Origin: Ruegeria sp. YS9
Lineage (GTDB): Bacteria > Pseudomonadota > Alphaproteobacteria > Rhodobacterales > Rhodobacteraceae
Reading direction: 5' to 3'
Assembly: GCF_024628725.1 (NCBI RefSeq)
Contig: NZ_CP102409.1
Span: 1,459,001 to 1,523,000, forward strand
Length of the DNA stretch: 64,000 bases
Position numbers and translations under genes: made by a program. The notes under the pieces were generated by a model that was given only the letters and a program-made list of their open reading frames with translations, had not been told where the DNA came from and ran no database searches. Positions 1-11,207 of the stretch are shown here, piece by piece (positions within the stretch are counted from its first letter, which is position 1; the number at the start of each line of letters is the position of its first letter).

Positions 1-557
1 ACAGGTACACCCATGTAATACGCTGCCAGCTGGTTCTGCGACGCCCCCTGCATCGCCAGCCCAAGTTTGGAGCGTTTGAAAAAGACGTAAAGGCCCCATG
101 TCAGCAGGATGGTCACGACGATCACGGCGACATCCTCCAGCCCCAGCACAAGGCCGCCAAAGCGCAGATCTTTCCCCGCCAGCGGGTTTTGCAGTGTTTG
201 CGGTTCGTGCCCCCAGATCAATCCGGCCACGAAACGGATCACAAAGCCCAGGGCGATGGTCAGGATAACAACGGCGGTCTGACTTTCGCCAAACAGGCGA
301 CGGATGATCAGGCGATCCAGAAGATATCCCAATGCGCCCATGATCCCCAGTGATATCGGCAGGGCCAGCCAGAACGGCAGACCCATGTACTCGGTATTGG
401 TCAGGCCGATGGAGACAAAGGCCCCCAGCATCATGAAATCGCCCTGCGCGAAATTTACCGCTTCGGTCGCCTTGTAGATCAGAACAAAGCCAAGCGCGAT
501 CAGGCCATAGACACACCCGTTTGCCAGTCCGCTGATCAGCAGCTGTGCGTTATCCAA
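1..557 (-). CDS. livH: Branched-chain amino acid ABC transporter permease LivH (partial, runs off window start)
   Basis: The first 185 codons of an inner-membrane permease of the LivH family, one half of the channel of a high-affinity branched-chain amino acid (or amide/urea-type) importer. The TTG start at 557 reads MDNAQLLISGLANG and is preceded by a GGAGGA-type ribosome site. The segment shows several hydrophobic helices and the family signature around residues 15-45 (GLIALGFVLIYKATEAVNFAQG). The gene continues beyond the window. It lies 75 bases downstream of the oxidoreductase gene on the same strand and may share its transcript. A second, complete liv set occurs at 36-43 kb, so this one belongs to a different cluster. 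The substrate is not readable from this part. Confidence 0.88.
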   Translation of the reverse strand, partial: MDNAQLLISGLANGCVYGLIALGFVLIYKATEAVNFAQGDFMMLGAFVSIGLTNTEYMGLPFWLALPISLGIMGALGYLLDRLIIRRLFGESQTAVVILTIALGFVIRFVAGLIWGHEPQTLQNPLAGKDLRFGGLVLGLEDVAVIVVTILLTWGLYVFFKRSKLGLAMQGASQNQLAAYYMGVP

Positions 558-632
558 ACTGTCCTCCCTCGACCGGTTTGCCGGTGTCGCGTTCTGCCCG
601 CGCGTATCCTGCGGTGACGCGGGTTTGTTCTA

Positions 633-1661
633 CTATGGCGTGATAATCACCTTGCCGTCACTCTTTTTCAGCGCATCCGCCAGATTTGGCACAAGATTTT
701 TCAGCCTAAGATGTTCCGAAACATCCGTTTTCCAGCGCCCGTCGGCAAACCGGGCCTGAACCTCGGCCACGACGCGCATCTGATCAGCGGGCGGGGTCGA
801 CATCATCCAGTTCGTCAGCCAGAAGCCTTCGATCCGCTTGCTCATGAAGATCAGTTGACCGGTCTGCGTCAGCGTCGGCGCCTCGGTAGACAGCTTGCCA
901 TAACTGATCCAGCGCGCCCGGTTGGGCATGGCGCAGAACAATTGTTCAGACAACTGGTCCGTCACGGCATCCAGAAACACGCGCGGTTTCAGCTGCGCGC
1001 TCAGATCCGCAAACTTGGCGACAACGTCTTCATCGGTTGTCACCAGCACTTCGGCCGCGCCAAGATCTTTCAACATCCCTGTCGTCTCGGCCCGGCGCAC
1101 CAAAGCGATCGGCTTCAACCCCAGGTCGCGGCCAAGGCTGCACATCAGCTTGCCCAATTGGCTGGTCGCGGCTGATACGACAAAGGCATCGCCGTCGGCC
1201 TTGGCCATATCCACCATGGCCATCGCCGTCATTGGATTGACGATCTGAGCAGCCCCATCATCGTCCGAGATATCAGGGCGCAGCGGGATGCACATCTGCA
1301 TCTGCGTAACGACATATTCCGCCCAGGCCCCCGATCCGGCGGCAACAAACGCGACGCGTTGCCCTTGCAGGGCTTCGGCGCCCTTGCCGGCGGCCACGAC
1401 GTCTCCGCATCCTTCAAAGCCGGCGGTGGATCCCTTGACCCTCGGCTGCCCGTATTCACCCTTGATGAAATGCAGATCTGACGGATTGACCGAAGCCGCG
1501 CGCAACCGGATCAGCACCTGACCCGGGCCGGGTTCCGGCGTGGGAACTTCGGCTTCTTCCAACCAGTCGGCGGCGTTTTCAATGGCCGGTCCGGTGGCCG
1601 TGCCGGAATACCCGTCATGCTTCAGGATTGCGGCGAACATTGTCTGGGGCAGGTCGGTCAT
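633..1661 (-). CDS. Zinc-independent MDR-family oxidoreductase (quinone oxidoreductase / enoyl reductase type)
   Basis: A medium-chain dehydrogenase/reductase of about 342 residues. The N-terminal GroES-like domain contains VLIRLRAASVNPSDLHFI and GFEGCGDVVAAG. A Rossmann domain follows, with a cofactor region at SAATSQLGKLMCSLGRDLGL. The structural and catalytic zinc cysteines of alcohol dehydrogenases are absent, which points to the NADPH-dependent quinone reductase or 2-enoyl-CoA reductase branch. I chose the ATG at 1661 (MTDLPQTMFAAILKHDGY) because AAGGAT precedes it. The frame stays open to 1730, but the extra residues look non-native. It lies upstream of the livH fragment on the same strand. 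The substrate cannot be predicted. Confidence 0.85.
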   Translation of the reverse strand: MTDLPQTMFAAILKHDGYSGTATGPAIENAADWLEEAEVPTPEPGPGQVLIRLRAASVNPSDLHFIKGEYGQPRVKGSTAGFEGCGDVVAAGKGAEALQGQRVAFVAAGSGAWAEYVVTQMQMCIPLRPDISDDDGAAQIVNPMTAMAMVDMAKADGDAFVVSAATSQLGKLMCSLGRDLGLKPIALVRRAETTGMLKDLGAAEVLVTTDEDVVAKFADLSAQLKPRVFLDAVTDQLSEQLFCAMPNRARWISYGKLSTEAPTLTQTGQLIFMSKRIEGFWLTNWMMSTPPADQMRVVAEVQARFADGRWKTDVSEHLRLKNLVPNLADALKKSDGKVIITP

Positions 1662-1828
1662 CGGATCATCCTTGAAATGGCTAAAGCACAGCGCGCACCA
1701 TATCTGGAAAGCCCCCGATAGTACGGGCAAGGTGCAGGCTGTTTGTCAGGCACAGCCAATCAAAAGCCGCGAAGGAGGTCAATTCAACGACGCCCTAACG
1801 TAGGGGCAGCGCAGATGCGCCCTTGGGA

Positions 1829-1852
1829 AAGGCCGACCCGTGGATCGGCCTT
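1829..1852 (-). terminator. Hairpin downstream of the Ala-rich protein gene
   Basis: An 8-bp perfect stem (AAGGCCGA / TCGGCCTT) with an 8-base loop lies just beyond the stop of the minus-strand gene. Only a short T run follows on that strand, so it is a weak or Rho-assisted terminator rather than a textbook one. Confidence 0.5.
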
Positions 1853-1859
1853 CAAAACT

Positions 1860-2351
1860 TTACTGTTGGGTCAGCAGGTTGGTCAGTTCCTGAATTTTCT
1901 GAACAATCGTTTCAGGCGAGTCCTTGATATCATTTACAATCTTGATCGCCTGATCCTTCGGATCGGTGGCCAGAGTGCTGTCCTGAAGGGATGCCATAAT
2001 GCCATCATAGTCGAAGTTGGTCGGGTCCAGCTTGCCTTCCTGAAACCATGAGTTCAGCAACTCCTGCCCCTGACCGGCCAGCGCGGCCACCTGATCGCTG
2101 GCCTCCTGGGCGGTGTCAGCGGCCTGATCCGCCAACGACGAAGCTGCTTCGGCGGCTTGTTCGGTCGCGGCATCAACAGCGTCAGAGGCAGCGTCCTGTG
2201 CGGATGAAGCCGCGTCTGTCACCGCTTCGGCGGCTTCTTCTGCCGCCGTTTCCAAACGTTCAGCGGGTGTGGGTTCGGGTTGATTCAGATAGAAATACCC
2301 GCCAGCGCCAATTGCGGCGATGACGATGGCAAGAATGAGAGTACGCGACAT
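1860..2351 (-). CDS. Membrane-anchored Ala/Glu-rich coiled-coil protein of unknown function
   Basis: A 163-residue protein. It opens with one hydrophobic segment (residues 4-21, LILAIVIAAIGAGGYFYL) that should act as an uncleaved anchor or signal. A long stretch very rich in Ala, Glu, Asp and Gln follows (about residues 27-95: AAEEAAEAV..., DAASDAVDAATEQAAEAA), with the heptad-like look of an apolipoprotein or coiled coil. A short globular C-terminus ends in QELTNLLTQQ. The start at 2351 is set by AAGGAGAC eight bases upstream. It stands alone, with tRNA-Ser upstream. Family not recognised. A periplasmic helical rod tethered to the inner membrane is the most that can be inferred. Confidence 0.75.
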   Translation of the reverse strand: MSRTLILAIVIAAIGAGGYFYLNQPEPTPAERLETAAEEAAEAVTDAASSAQDAASDAVDAATEQAAEAASSLADQAADTAQEASDQVAALAGQGQELLNSWFQEGKLDPTNFDYDGIMASLQDSTLATDPKDQAIKIVNDIKDSPETIVQKIQELTNLLTQQ

Positions 2352-2612
2352 GTGTGTCTCCTTTGGAAAATGTGTCGCCGGGATGCGCCAAAAATAACTC
2401 AGGTACAAAGGGGAATTCCCAATAATTCTCAGCAGAATAGAGTATAAGCCGGGCTATGCTCATTGCCCCTGGAAACGCGGCAAGAACACGCCTGCACAAA
2501 GGTGACGCGCCCTGTTTTGGCAGCGATCCGCCGGGAAAGGACCGCAGACGCAACCAATTTTCAGGCGTTTCTTGTGGGCCAAAAAGGCAGCATTGAGCCT
2601 GCATTGGGATAG

Positions 2613-2702
2613 TGGCGGAGAGACAGGGATTCGAACCCTGGGTGGGCTTGCACCCACAACGGTTTTCGAGACCGCCCCGTTCGACCACTCCGGCACCTCT
2701 CC
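2613..2702 (-). tRNA. tRNA-Ser (anticodon CGA)
   Basis: A 90-base class II tRNA read on the minus strand. It has the acceptor GGAGAGG pairing with TCTCTCC (one G-U), a long variable arm (GTGGGTGCAAGCCCAC), the T-loop GGTTCGAATCC and an encoded CCA end. The anticodon stem GCGGT/ACCGT encloses CTCGAAA, giving anticodon CGA for UCG codons. Confidence 0.95.
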
Positions 2703-2825
2703 GCGGGGGTCTGTGAGGGGGGGATTTAGTGAGGAACGGGCAGGGGTGCAAGCAGAAAATTCGGGATTTTGCGAAACCGGGGATTTTCCGTTGCCTGCCA
2801 GCGCAAAACTCCTAGTCTGATAGGT

Positions 2826-3668
2826 ATGACACAGTTTCTACGCCGCTCTGCCTTTTGGTTTCTGGCCCCGCTCTTTGCGCTTGTTCTGATCCCTTTGGAA
2901 CTTTCCGCCGCCAGCCGCGATCGGATAGAGGCCTTTCTGACCACAACCGGGTTTGACGTCGCCCTGGAAAGCATCGCGCTGAGCTCGAGGTCCGCCCCTC
3001 AGATGCTGGGGATCGACCCTGAGGGATTTGGCTCGGACTGGGCCCGCCTGGCGGACGAAGTCTTTGACGTCGGCGCCATGCACGAGACTGCGGTTTCCAT
3101 TCTCGAACAAACCCTGAGTGATGAGGCGCTGACGCACGCGGTAGACTTTTATGCTTCCGACCTGGGTCAGCGCCTGGTCGAGGCCGAAAACGCCTCGCAT
3201 ATGCTTAAGGACGATGAAGCCAAGCAGTTGGAAGGTCAAAAAATCATTTCAGACCTGATCAAAGACGGATCGCAACGGGTCGAAAGTTTCAAGCGCATGA
3301 ACAACGCGATCGATTCGACCGGCACCGCAGTGCGGGCCCTGCAAGAAATTCAGGTGCGTTTTCTTCTGGCAGCCAGCGCATCAGGTGTCATCGAACTGCA
3401 ACTGGATGCCGATGAATTGCGTGCGCTGATGAAGCGGAACGAAGCCGGTATGCGCCAGTCGCTGCAACTGTCCAGCCTTGCGGGCGCAGCTTACACCTAT
3501 CAGGACTTTTCCGATGCGGATGTCGACTCGTATGTCGAGGCGCTGGAACAACCCCTGATGCAGGAAGTGTATGAATTGCTGAACGCGATCCAATACGAGA
3601 TCATGGCCATGCGGTTCGAAGTTCTTGCGGCCCGAATGGCCGAGCTGCATCCCGCACAGGATATTTGA
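2826..3668 (+). CDS. Exported DUF2059-like protein, first of a tandem pair
   Basis: A 280-residue protein with a signal peptide (hydrophobic core FWFLAPLFALVLIPLELSA, likely cleavage near residue 29), so periplasmic or secreted. The mature part is all-helical in appearance and carries the DUF2059-like signature FYASDLGQ at residues 108-115. The downstream gene carries FFESDLGQ at residues 99-106 in the same context, so the two are paralogues. The ATG at 2826 is taken because the signal peptide starts there. An in-frame ATG at 2769 would add a non-hydrophobic leader. The stop overlaps the next start (TGATG), implying translational coupling. Molecular function unknown. Confidence 0.75.
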   Translation: MTQFLRRSAFWFLAPLFALVLIPLELSAASRDRIEAFLTTTGFDVALESIALSSRSAPQMLGIDPEGFGSDWARLADEVFDVGAMHETAVSILEQTLSDEALTHAVDFYASDLGQRLVEAENASHMLKDDEAKQLEGQKIISDLIKDGSQRVESFKRMNNAIDSTGTAVRALQEIQVRFLLAASASGVIELQLDADELRALMKRNEAGMRQSLQLSSLAGAAYTYQDFSDADVDSYVEALEQPLMQEVYELLNAIQYEIMAMRFEVLAARMAELHPAQDI

Positions 3669-4468
3669 TGCACCGCGTTTTTCTGACGATTGCGTTTGTT
3701 CTGTGGGGCGCACAATTGCTGGCCGATCAAAGGGTCGACCGGCTGGCGCAGGCCATGCACCTTTCGCATGTGATGGAAATTCTCGTACAGGAAGGGCAGG
3801 GGCACCGCGAGGAACTTGACGAAACGCTGTTGGACAATACCGGCGGCGCATATTTTGAAGCGCAGGTCAAAGATATCTACGACCCGGTCTGGATGCAGCA
3901 ATTCCTGACGGATGCCTTTGAGGCAGGTCTTTCAGTTGCGCAGCTTGATCAGGCGATCCTGTTTTTCGAAAGCGATCTTGGTCAGACGATCGTGTTGCTG
4001 GAAAACTCGGCCCGGCAGGCGATGTCGGACCAGGCCATCGAGGACATGGCCCGTGAATCCTATGAGTCCGTTGAACGCGACTCGACTCGGTTCGAGTTGG
4101 TCGATGAGTACATCCAGGCCAATGACCTTGTCGAAAAGAACGTTCAGGGGGCGCTGAGTTCAGATTACAGCTTCTTTCAGGGTCTTGATATCGACGCGCA
4201 AGGCGACGATCAGGAATTGCTGGCCGAACTTCTGTCACAGAAAGAGAGCCGCGCAGCTGAAACCGAGGCGTGGCTTTATTCTTTTCTTCTGATGGCCTAT
4301 CGGCCTCTGGACGAGACCCAGATGCGCGAGAATATTGCGTTTTCCAGAACCGAAACCGGGCGCGCCCTGAATGAGGCGCTGTTCGACGGCTTTGACCGCA
4401 TGTTCAACGATATATCTTTCCGGTTGGGACGGGCGGTCGCACAGACGCTCAGGGCGTCTGATCTCTGA
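3668..4468 (+). CDS. Exported DUF2059-like protein, second of a tandem pair
   Basis: A 266-residue protein with a short signal peptide (MHRVFLTIAFVLWGAQLLA, cleavage before DQRVD). Helical mature region with FFESDLGQTIVLLENSA at residues 99-115, matching the equivalent segment of the preceding gene. The C-terminal half of both proteins also contains a stretch of the type YRPLDETQM...FSRTETGRALNEALF, a second copy of the same fold in outline. The ATG at 3668 shares one base with the upstream stop. A TTG one codon earlier is possible. No enzymatic motif is visible. Two coupled paralogues suggest a hetero-oligomer or redundant exported factors. Confidence 0.72.
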   Translation: MHRVFLTIAFVLWGAQLLADQRVDRLAQAMHLSHVMEILVQEGQGHREELDETLLDNTGGAYFEAQVKDIYDPVWMQQFLTDAFEAGLSVAQLDQAILFFESDLGQTIVLLENSARQAMSDQAIEDMARESYESVERDSTRFELVDEYIQANDLVEKNVQGALSSDYSFFQGLDIDAQGDDQELLAELLSQKESRAAETEAWLYSFLLMAYRPLDETQMRENIAFSRTETGRALNEALFDGFDRMFNDISFRLGRAVAQTLRASDL

Positions 4469-4481
4469 CGACGCTTTGGTG

Positions 4482-4510
4482 TTGACTTTTCCCGGCGATC
4501 CATGGATAAG
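4482..4510 (+). promoter_or_regulatory. Probable sigma-70 promoter of rplU-rpmA
   Basis: TTGACT, a 17-base spacer and GATAAG lie immediately after the preceding stop. A leader of roughly 170 bases would then precede rplU, containing a GC-rich inverted repeat near 4519-4540 (GGCCGGTATTCCGCGCCGG). Ribosomal protein operons often carry regulatory leaders, but no known leader class is recognised here. Confidence 0.4.
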
Positions 4511-4687
4511 CGCGCATCCCGGCCGGTATTCCGCGCCGGGTATCGTTATTATTTGACCCTTGGGATGTCCTGATGGTCATTCACACAGCCCGAAAAGGGC
4601 GCGCTGTTCGAGGTGGCTTTCAAGTGTCTTGGAGCCGGAAACTCCCGTAAGGGGACCACAGAACGCGGTTAGACAAAGGAAAGACGC

Positions 4688-5299
4688 ATGTTTGCGGTCC
4701 TCAAGACTGGCGGCAAGCAGTACAAGGTTCAGGCGGGTGATATCCTCCGCGTTGAAAAGCTGGCTGCCGACGCAGGTGAAAAAGTTCAATTCAACGATGT
4801 TCTGATGCTGGGTGGCGACGCTCCGGTCGTTGGCGCACCGTTCATCGAAGGCGCAGGCGTTCAGGCCGAAGTGATCGAACAGATCAAAGGTGACAAGGTC
4901 ATCAAGTTCGTCAAGCGTCGTCGTAAGCACAGCTCGAAGCGTACCGTTGGCCACCGTCAGAAGCTGACACTGGTCAAGATCACCGACATCCTGTCGTCGG
5001 GCGCTGACAAGTCGGGCATCAAGGCTGCAACCGGTTCGGCTCCGGCTGGCGAAGCGGCACCTGCTGCAAAGCCTGCCAAGAAAGCCGAAGCCAAGGCAGA
5101 GGCACCTGCCGCTGCTGCTGCGGACGATCTGACCAAGCTGAACGGCGTCGGCCCTGCCGCCGCCAAGAAGCTTGCCGAAGCCGGAATCGAGAGCTTTGCC
5201 GCTCTGGCCGCCTTGTCGGACGAGCAGATTGCTGCTATCGAAACGGTCAAAGTGAAACCCGAATGGGTTGAGCAGGCCAAAGAGCTGGCCAAAGGCTAA
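4688..5299 (+). CDS. rplU: 50S ribosomal protein L21 with C-terminal helix-hairpin-helix extension
   Basis: A large-subunit protein binding 23S rRNA. The first ~103 residues are ordinary L21 ([33 protein letters not shown]). An Ala/Lys-rich linker follows (about 115-145), then a ~55-residue domain with [16 protein letters not shown], a helix-hairpin-helix of the kind that binds nucleic acid non-specifically. Length is 203 residues against about 103 in E. coli. Such extended L21 proteins are known from Rhodobacterales. The start is fixed by AAAGGAAAG before ATG. It precedes rpmA by 11 bases in one operon. Confidence 0.96.
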   Translation: MFAVLKTGGKQYKVQAGDILRVEKLAADAGEKVQFNDVLMLGGDAPVVGAPFIEGAGVQAEVIEQIKGDKVIKFVKRRRKHSSKRTVGHRQKLTLVKITDILSSGADKSGIKAATGSAPAGEAAPAAKPAKKAEAKAEAPAAAAADDLTKLNGVGPAAAKKLAEAGIESFAALAALSDEQIAAIETVKVKPEWVEQAKELAKG

Positions 5300-5310
5300 G
5301 GAGAGAGAGA

Positions 5311-5580
5311 ATGGCACATAAAAAAGCTGGCGGTTCCTCCCGTAACGGCCGCGACTCAGCGGGTCGTCGCCTTGGCGTGAAACTGTATGGTGGTCAGGCC
5401 GCCATCGCAGGCAACATCATCGTGCGTCAGCGCGGCACCAAGTTCTGGCCGGGCGAAGGCGTCGGCATGGGCAAGGATCACACCATCTTTGCAACCACAG
5501 ATGGCGCCGTAAAGTTCCACAAGGGACTGAAAAACCGCACCTTCATTTCGGTCCTGCCAGTGGCGGAGGCCGCAGAGTAA
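5311..5580 (+). CDS. rpmA: 50S ribosomal protein L27
   Basis: An 89-residue L27. It begins [16 protein letters not shown], the conserved flexible N-terminus that reaches the peptidyl-transferase centre, and has no cleavable extension of the Firmicutes type. GGAGAGAG precedes the ATG. It is cotranscribed with rplU and followed by a strong terminator, so the pair is a complete operon. Confidence 0.98.
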   Translation: MAHKKAGGSSRNGRDSAGRRLGVKLYGGQAAIAGNIIVRQRGTKFWPGEGVGMGKDHTIFATTDGAVKFHKGLKNRTFISVLPVAEAAE

Positions 5581-5614
5581 GCCGAAACCCAGAAGGTTTA
5601 AGAAAAATTCATGG

Positions 5615-5644
5615 GGGACCGGCACAAAGTGCCGGTCCCTTTTT
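5615..5644 (+). terminator. Rho-independent terminator of rplU-rpmA
   Basis: A perfect 11-bp stem (GGGACCGGCAC / GTGCCGGTCCC) with an AAA loop, followed by TTTTT. Confidence 0.93.
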
Positions 5645-5675
5645 CGTTTTAACGCAGTCGTGATCAAACAAACCG

Positions 5676-6280
5676 ATGACAGTCGCAACCACCAGTTTCC
5701 TGATCTTTGCCGCCAGCCAGGTCGGCACGCCGGGACCGGCCAACATGGTCCTGCTGGGTACTGGTGCGCGTTTTGGCTTTCGCGCCGCGTTGCCTTTTGT
5801 CGGGGGTGTTATCCTTGGGAAGCAGCTGATCATTTGGCCGGTCGGTTTTGGGTTGCTGCATCTCGCGGATCAGGCACCCGCGGTGTTTACGGTGCTTAAA
5901 TACGCGTCAGCGGCCTATATTTTTTGGCTGGCGTGGAAGATTGCCAACACGCGGTTGTCGCGACAGCAGGCTGAGGGGAACGCCCCTGGCTTTCTGGCCG
6001 GGCTGATTGTTCATCCGCTCAACCCCAAGGCCTGGGCCATGATCATTGCCGGGTTCACCGGGTTCGTGGCTGCGGGCACCCCCAGTTTCGAAGCGACGGT
6101 TACGATTGCTCTGTGTTTGTTGTTTTGCCAGGTGATCCTTCATCCGATCTGGACTTTTGCGGGCGATAGAATTGCCCACGCGGTTGAAGGACGACCCGTT
6201 GAAAAATATCTGATGTGGACATTGGCAGGCCTTACGGTTGCGTCCGTACTTTTCGTGTTGTTCGGAGGAGGAACACACCC

Positions 6281-6284
<4 letters not shown>
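5676..6284 (+). CDS. LysE/RhtB-family amino acid exporter
   Basis: A 202-residue inner-membrane protein with about six hydrophobic segments. It has the family motif near the N-terminus, SQVGTPGPANMVLLGTGARFG (residues 14-34), and the conserved HPLNPKAW around residue 112. This superfamily exports amino acids and related small molecules by proton antiport. The substrate is not predictable from sequence alone. Its stop overlaps the start of the next gene as ATGA, so the two are coupled. Confidence 0.9.
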
Positions 6285-8984
<2,700 letters not shown>

Positions 8985-9017
8985 ATACTGAAAAAGACGA
9001 CCTGAAAGGCACGCGAC

Positions 9018-10280
9018 ATGAAAGATTTCGACAGCATTCCGGCTCTGATGGCTGATCTTGGAAAACGTGCCAAAGCGGCATCGCGCGATCTGGCTTTTGC
9101 GAGCTCTGAACGCAAACATGCCGCCCTGATTGCGGCAGCCGACGCGGTTTGGGCCAATCGGGCGCAGATCATCGAAGCCAACCGGAAGGATCTGGAGTTC
9201 GGCCGCGAGAAGGGCCTTAGCCCGGCGATGATGGACCGCCTTATGCTGGATGAGGCGCGTGTTCAGGGCATGGTCGATGGTTTGCGGGCGGTGGCTGATC
9301 AGACCGATCCGGTGGGCGAAGTGCTGGCCGAATGGGACCGTCCGACTGGATTGAATATTCAGCGCGTACGCACCCCGCTGGGTGTGATCGGCGTGATCTA
9401 TGAAAGCCGCCCGAATGTCACCGCTGACGCAGGCGCGCTGTGTCTGAAATCCGGAAATGCCGTTATCCTGCGCGGAGGGTCCGAGAGTTTTCATTCTTCG
9501 ACCGCGATTCATGCCTGCCTGGTTGAAGGGCTGAAGGCCGCCAATCTGCCGGAAGATGCGATTCAACTGGTGCCGACACGTGACCGCGCGGCGGTTCAGG
9601 AATTGCTGACCCTGACCGACTATGTCGACGTCATCGTTCCGCGCGGCGGCAAGGGGTTGGTCGGGCTGGTCCAGCGTGAGGCCCGTGTGCCTGTCTTTGC
9701 GCATCTTGAAGGCATCGTGCACATCTATGTCGACAAGGGTGCTGATCCGCAGAAAACACTGGACGTGGTGCTGAACGCCAAGACGCGCCGTACCGGCATC
9801 TGCGGCGCTGCCGAATGTCTGCTGATTCATCAGGACATCGCCGAAACGCTGGGGCGAGACGTGATCGCCGCACTGCTGAAAGCAGGGGTCGAAGTTCACG
9901 CCGAAGGCACACTTGCGGTCGAGGGCACAGTTTCCGCGACGGCGGAGGATTGGGGAAAAGAGTTTCTGGACAGCGTGATCGCGGCCAAGCCCGTCGCTGA
10001 TATCGACGCTGCCATTGCGCATATCCAGCGATACGGATCAAACCATACCGATTGTATCATGACCGAGGATGACACGGCCGTAGCCCGTTTCTTTGAGCGC
10101 CTCGATAGCGCGATCCTGATGCACAACGCTTCGACTCAGTTCGCCGATGGTGGCGAGTTCGGGATGGGCGCCGAGATCGGTATCGCCACGGGCAAAATGC
10201 ATGCCCGCGGCCCGGTGGGGGCCGCCCAGTTGACCAGTTTCAAATATCTGGTGCGCGGAAACGGAACGATTCGGGATTAA
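9018..10280 (+). CDS. proA: Glutamate-5-semialdehyde dehydrogenase (gamma-glutamyl phosphate reductase)
   Basis: The second enzyme of proline synthesis, NADPH-dependent reduction of glutamyl-5-phosphate. A 420-residue aldehyde-dehydrogenase-fold protein with the family's [20 protein letters not shown] region and the active-site Cys262 in [16 protein letters not shown]. It completes the pathway with proB, where the last step is ProC, not in this window. Its last four bases overlap the end of the convergent chpT. Confidence 0.97.
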   Translation: MKDFDSIPALMADLGKRAKAASRDLAFASSERKHAALIAAADAVWANRAQIIEANRKDLEFGREKGLSPAMMDRLMLDEARVQGMVDGLRAVADQTDPVGEVLAEWDRPTGLNIQRVRTPLGVIGVIYESRPNVTADAGALCLKSGNAVILRGGSESFHSSTAIHACLVEGLKAANLPEDAIQLVPTRDRAAVQELLTLTDYVDVIVPRGGKGLVGLVQREARVPVFAHLEGIVHIYVDKGADPQKTLDVVLNAKTRRTGICGAAECLLIHQDIAETLGRDVIAALLKAGVEVHAEGTLAVEGTVSATAEDWGKEFLDSVIAAKPVADIDAAIAHIQRYGSNHTDCIMTEDDTAVARFFERLDSAILMHNASTQFADGGEFGMGAEIGIATGKMHARGPVGAAQLTSFKYLVRGNGTIRD

Positions 10281-10873
10281 AAACGCAGCGCTACGCGGGT
10301 TGCGGCGGTTTCCACCGCAACGCGCCGACCCATCGCATTTGCGGTTTCGGGCAGCAGAGCGAACTGGACCTGCGCGGGTGTAATCTTGTTGGGAAACCGG
10401 CCGGTTGCAACGTGTTTCCACAGTTCAGTGTCCACGTTCAGCTTGTCCGCTGTCCCGATGACCGACCATTTTCCATCCTGGGTCGTGATTTCGACTGTGC
10501 CGCCCAGTGGCATGGCGCTTTCGAAACACATGATTGCCAAAAAGGCCAGTTTGACCTGATTTCGGGGCACGGGTTCCTTCAGATTCCAGATAACCCTCAC
10601 CCGTCCGGTGCGTTCGATGTCCTTGAGCAGCTCGGCCACTTCGGCACGGCCCAGCGGCTGTTCTCCTGCTGATCCGAAGGCAACCCGGAAAAACCGGATA
10701 CGCGCGCCCGCACTGCCGACACTGCCCGAGATCAACTCCATCTCGGGGCCCTGGACAGCGCCAACCATGTCCAACAGTTCCAGCCCGTTGGTGATCGCCC
10801 CGATCGGGCTGATCAGATCGTGGCAGATCCGTGAGCCGATCAATTCAGCCAGGTTGACGTTCGTGTTGCCCAT
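10277..10873 (-). CDS. chpT: Histidine phosphotransferase ChpT
   Basis: A 198-residue protein of the ChpT family, the alphaproteobacterial phosphotransferase that relays phosphate from CckA to CtrA and CpdR. The phospho-accepting His18 lies in [21 protein letters not shown], resembling an H-box, followed by a degenerate ATPase-like domain. The start at 10873 is set by AGGAGG seven bases upstream. In roseobacters this pathway controls motility and gene-transfer-agent functions rather than strictly the cell cycle. It is divergent from the small DUF3553-like gene and convergent with proA. Confidence 0.9.
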   Translation of the reverse strand: MGNTNVNLAELIGSRICHDLISPIGAITNGLELLDMVGAVQGPEMELISGSVGSAGARIRFFRVAFGSAGEQPLGRAEVAELLKDIERTGRVRVIWNLKEPVPRNQVKLAFLAIMCFESAMPLGGTVEITTQDGKWSVIGTADKLNVDTELWKHVATGRFPNKITPAQVQFALLPETANAMGRRVAVETAATRVALRF

Positions 10874-10916
10874 GCGTACCTCCTGCGGTATCTGCCGCAG
10901 GAACCGGAAGCCCCAA

Positions 10917-11099
10917 ATGACAGACATGAATGCTATTCTTGCACCGGGCATGTTTGTTCGCCACCCGGATTTCCCCGAATGGGGCGTCGGACAGGTTCAG
11001 TCCAACATCGCAGGCAAGATCACCGTGAACTTTCGCGAGCAGGGGAAAGTGGTAATCGACGGAACGCGCATCGCCCTGATGCCGGTCTTTGATCCGTGA
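10917..11099 (+). CDS. Small DUF3553-like protein
   Basis: A 60-residue protein reading MTDMNAILAPGMFVRHPDFP with EWGVGQVQSNIAGKITVNF further on, ending GTRIALMPVFDP. The pattern GxxVxHPxxPxWGxGxVxS...ITVNFxxxGK matches the small DUF3553/CarD-like beta domain often seen fused to UvrD-type helicases. Here it is free-standing. Divergent from chpT with 43 bases between the starts. Function unknown. A nucleic-acid or RNA-polymerase contact is conceivable from the fold family only. Confidence 0.8.
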   Translation: MTDMNAILAPGMFVRHPDFPEWGVGQVQSNIAGKITVNFREQGKVVIDGTRIALMPVFDP

Positions 11100-11207
11100 A
11101 ACTGGTTTAAGAAGAGTTAACAGAAAAGGCCAGATGCCCACTTGTTGCCTTCCCCTGAGGAACTGGGGTATCAGCCGCGTTGATAAAACAGGATCGATAA
11201 GTCTGAC

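Noticed and set aside
5..557. Treating the left-edge permease as part of the livKGFHM set at 36-43 kb
   Set aside because: That set already has its own complete livH and livM. The fragment lies 36 kb away on the opposite strand.
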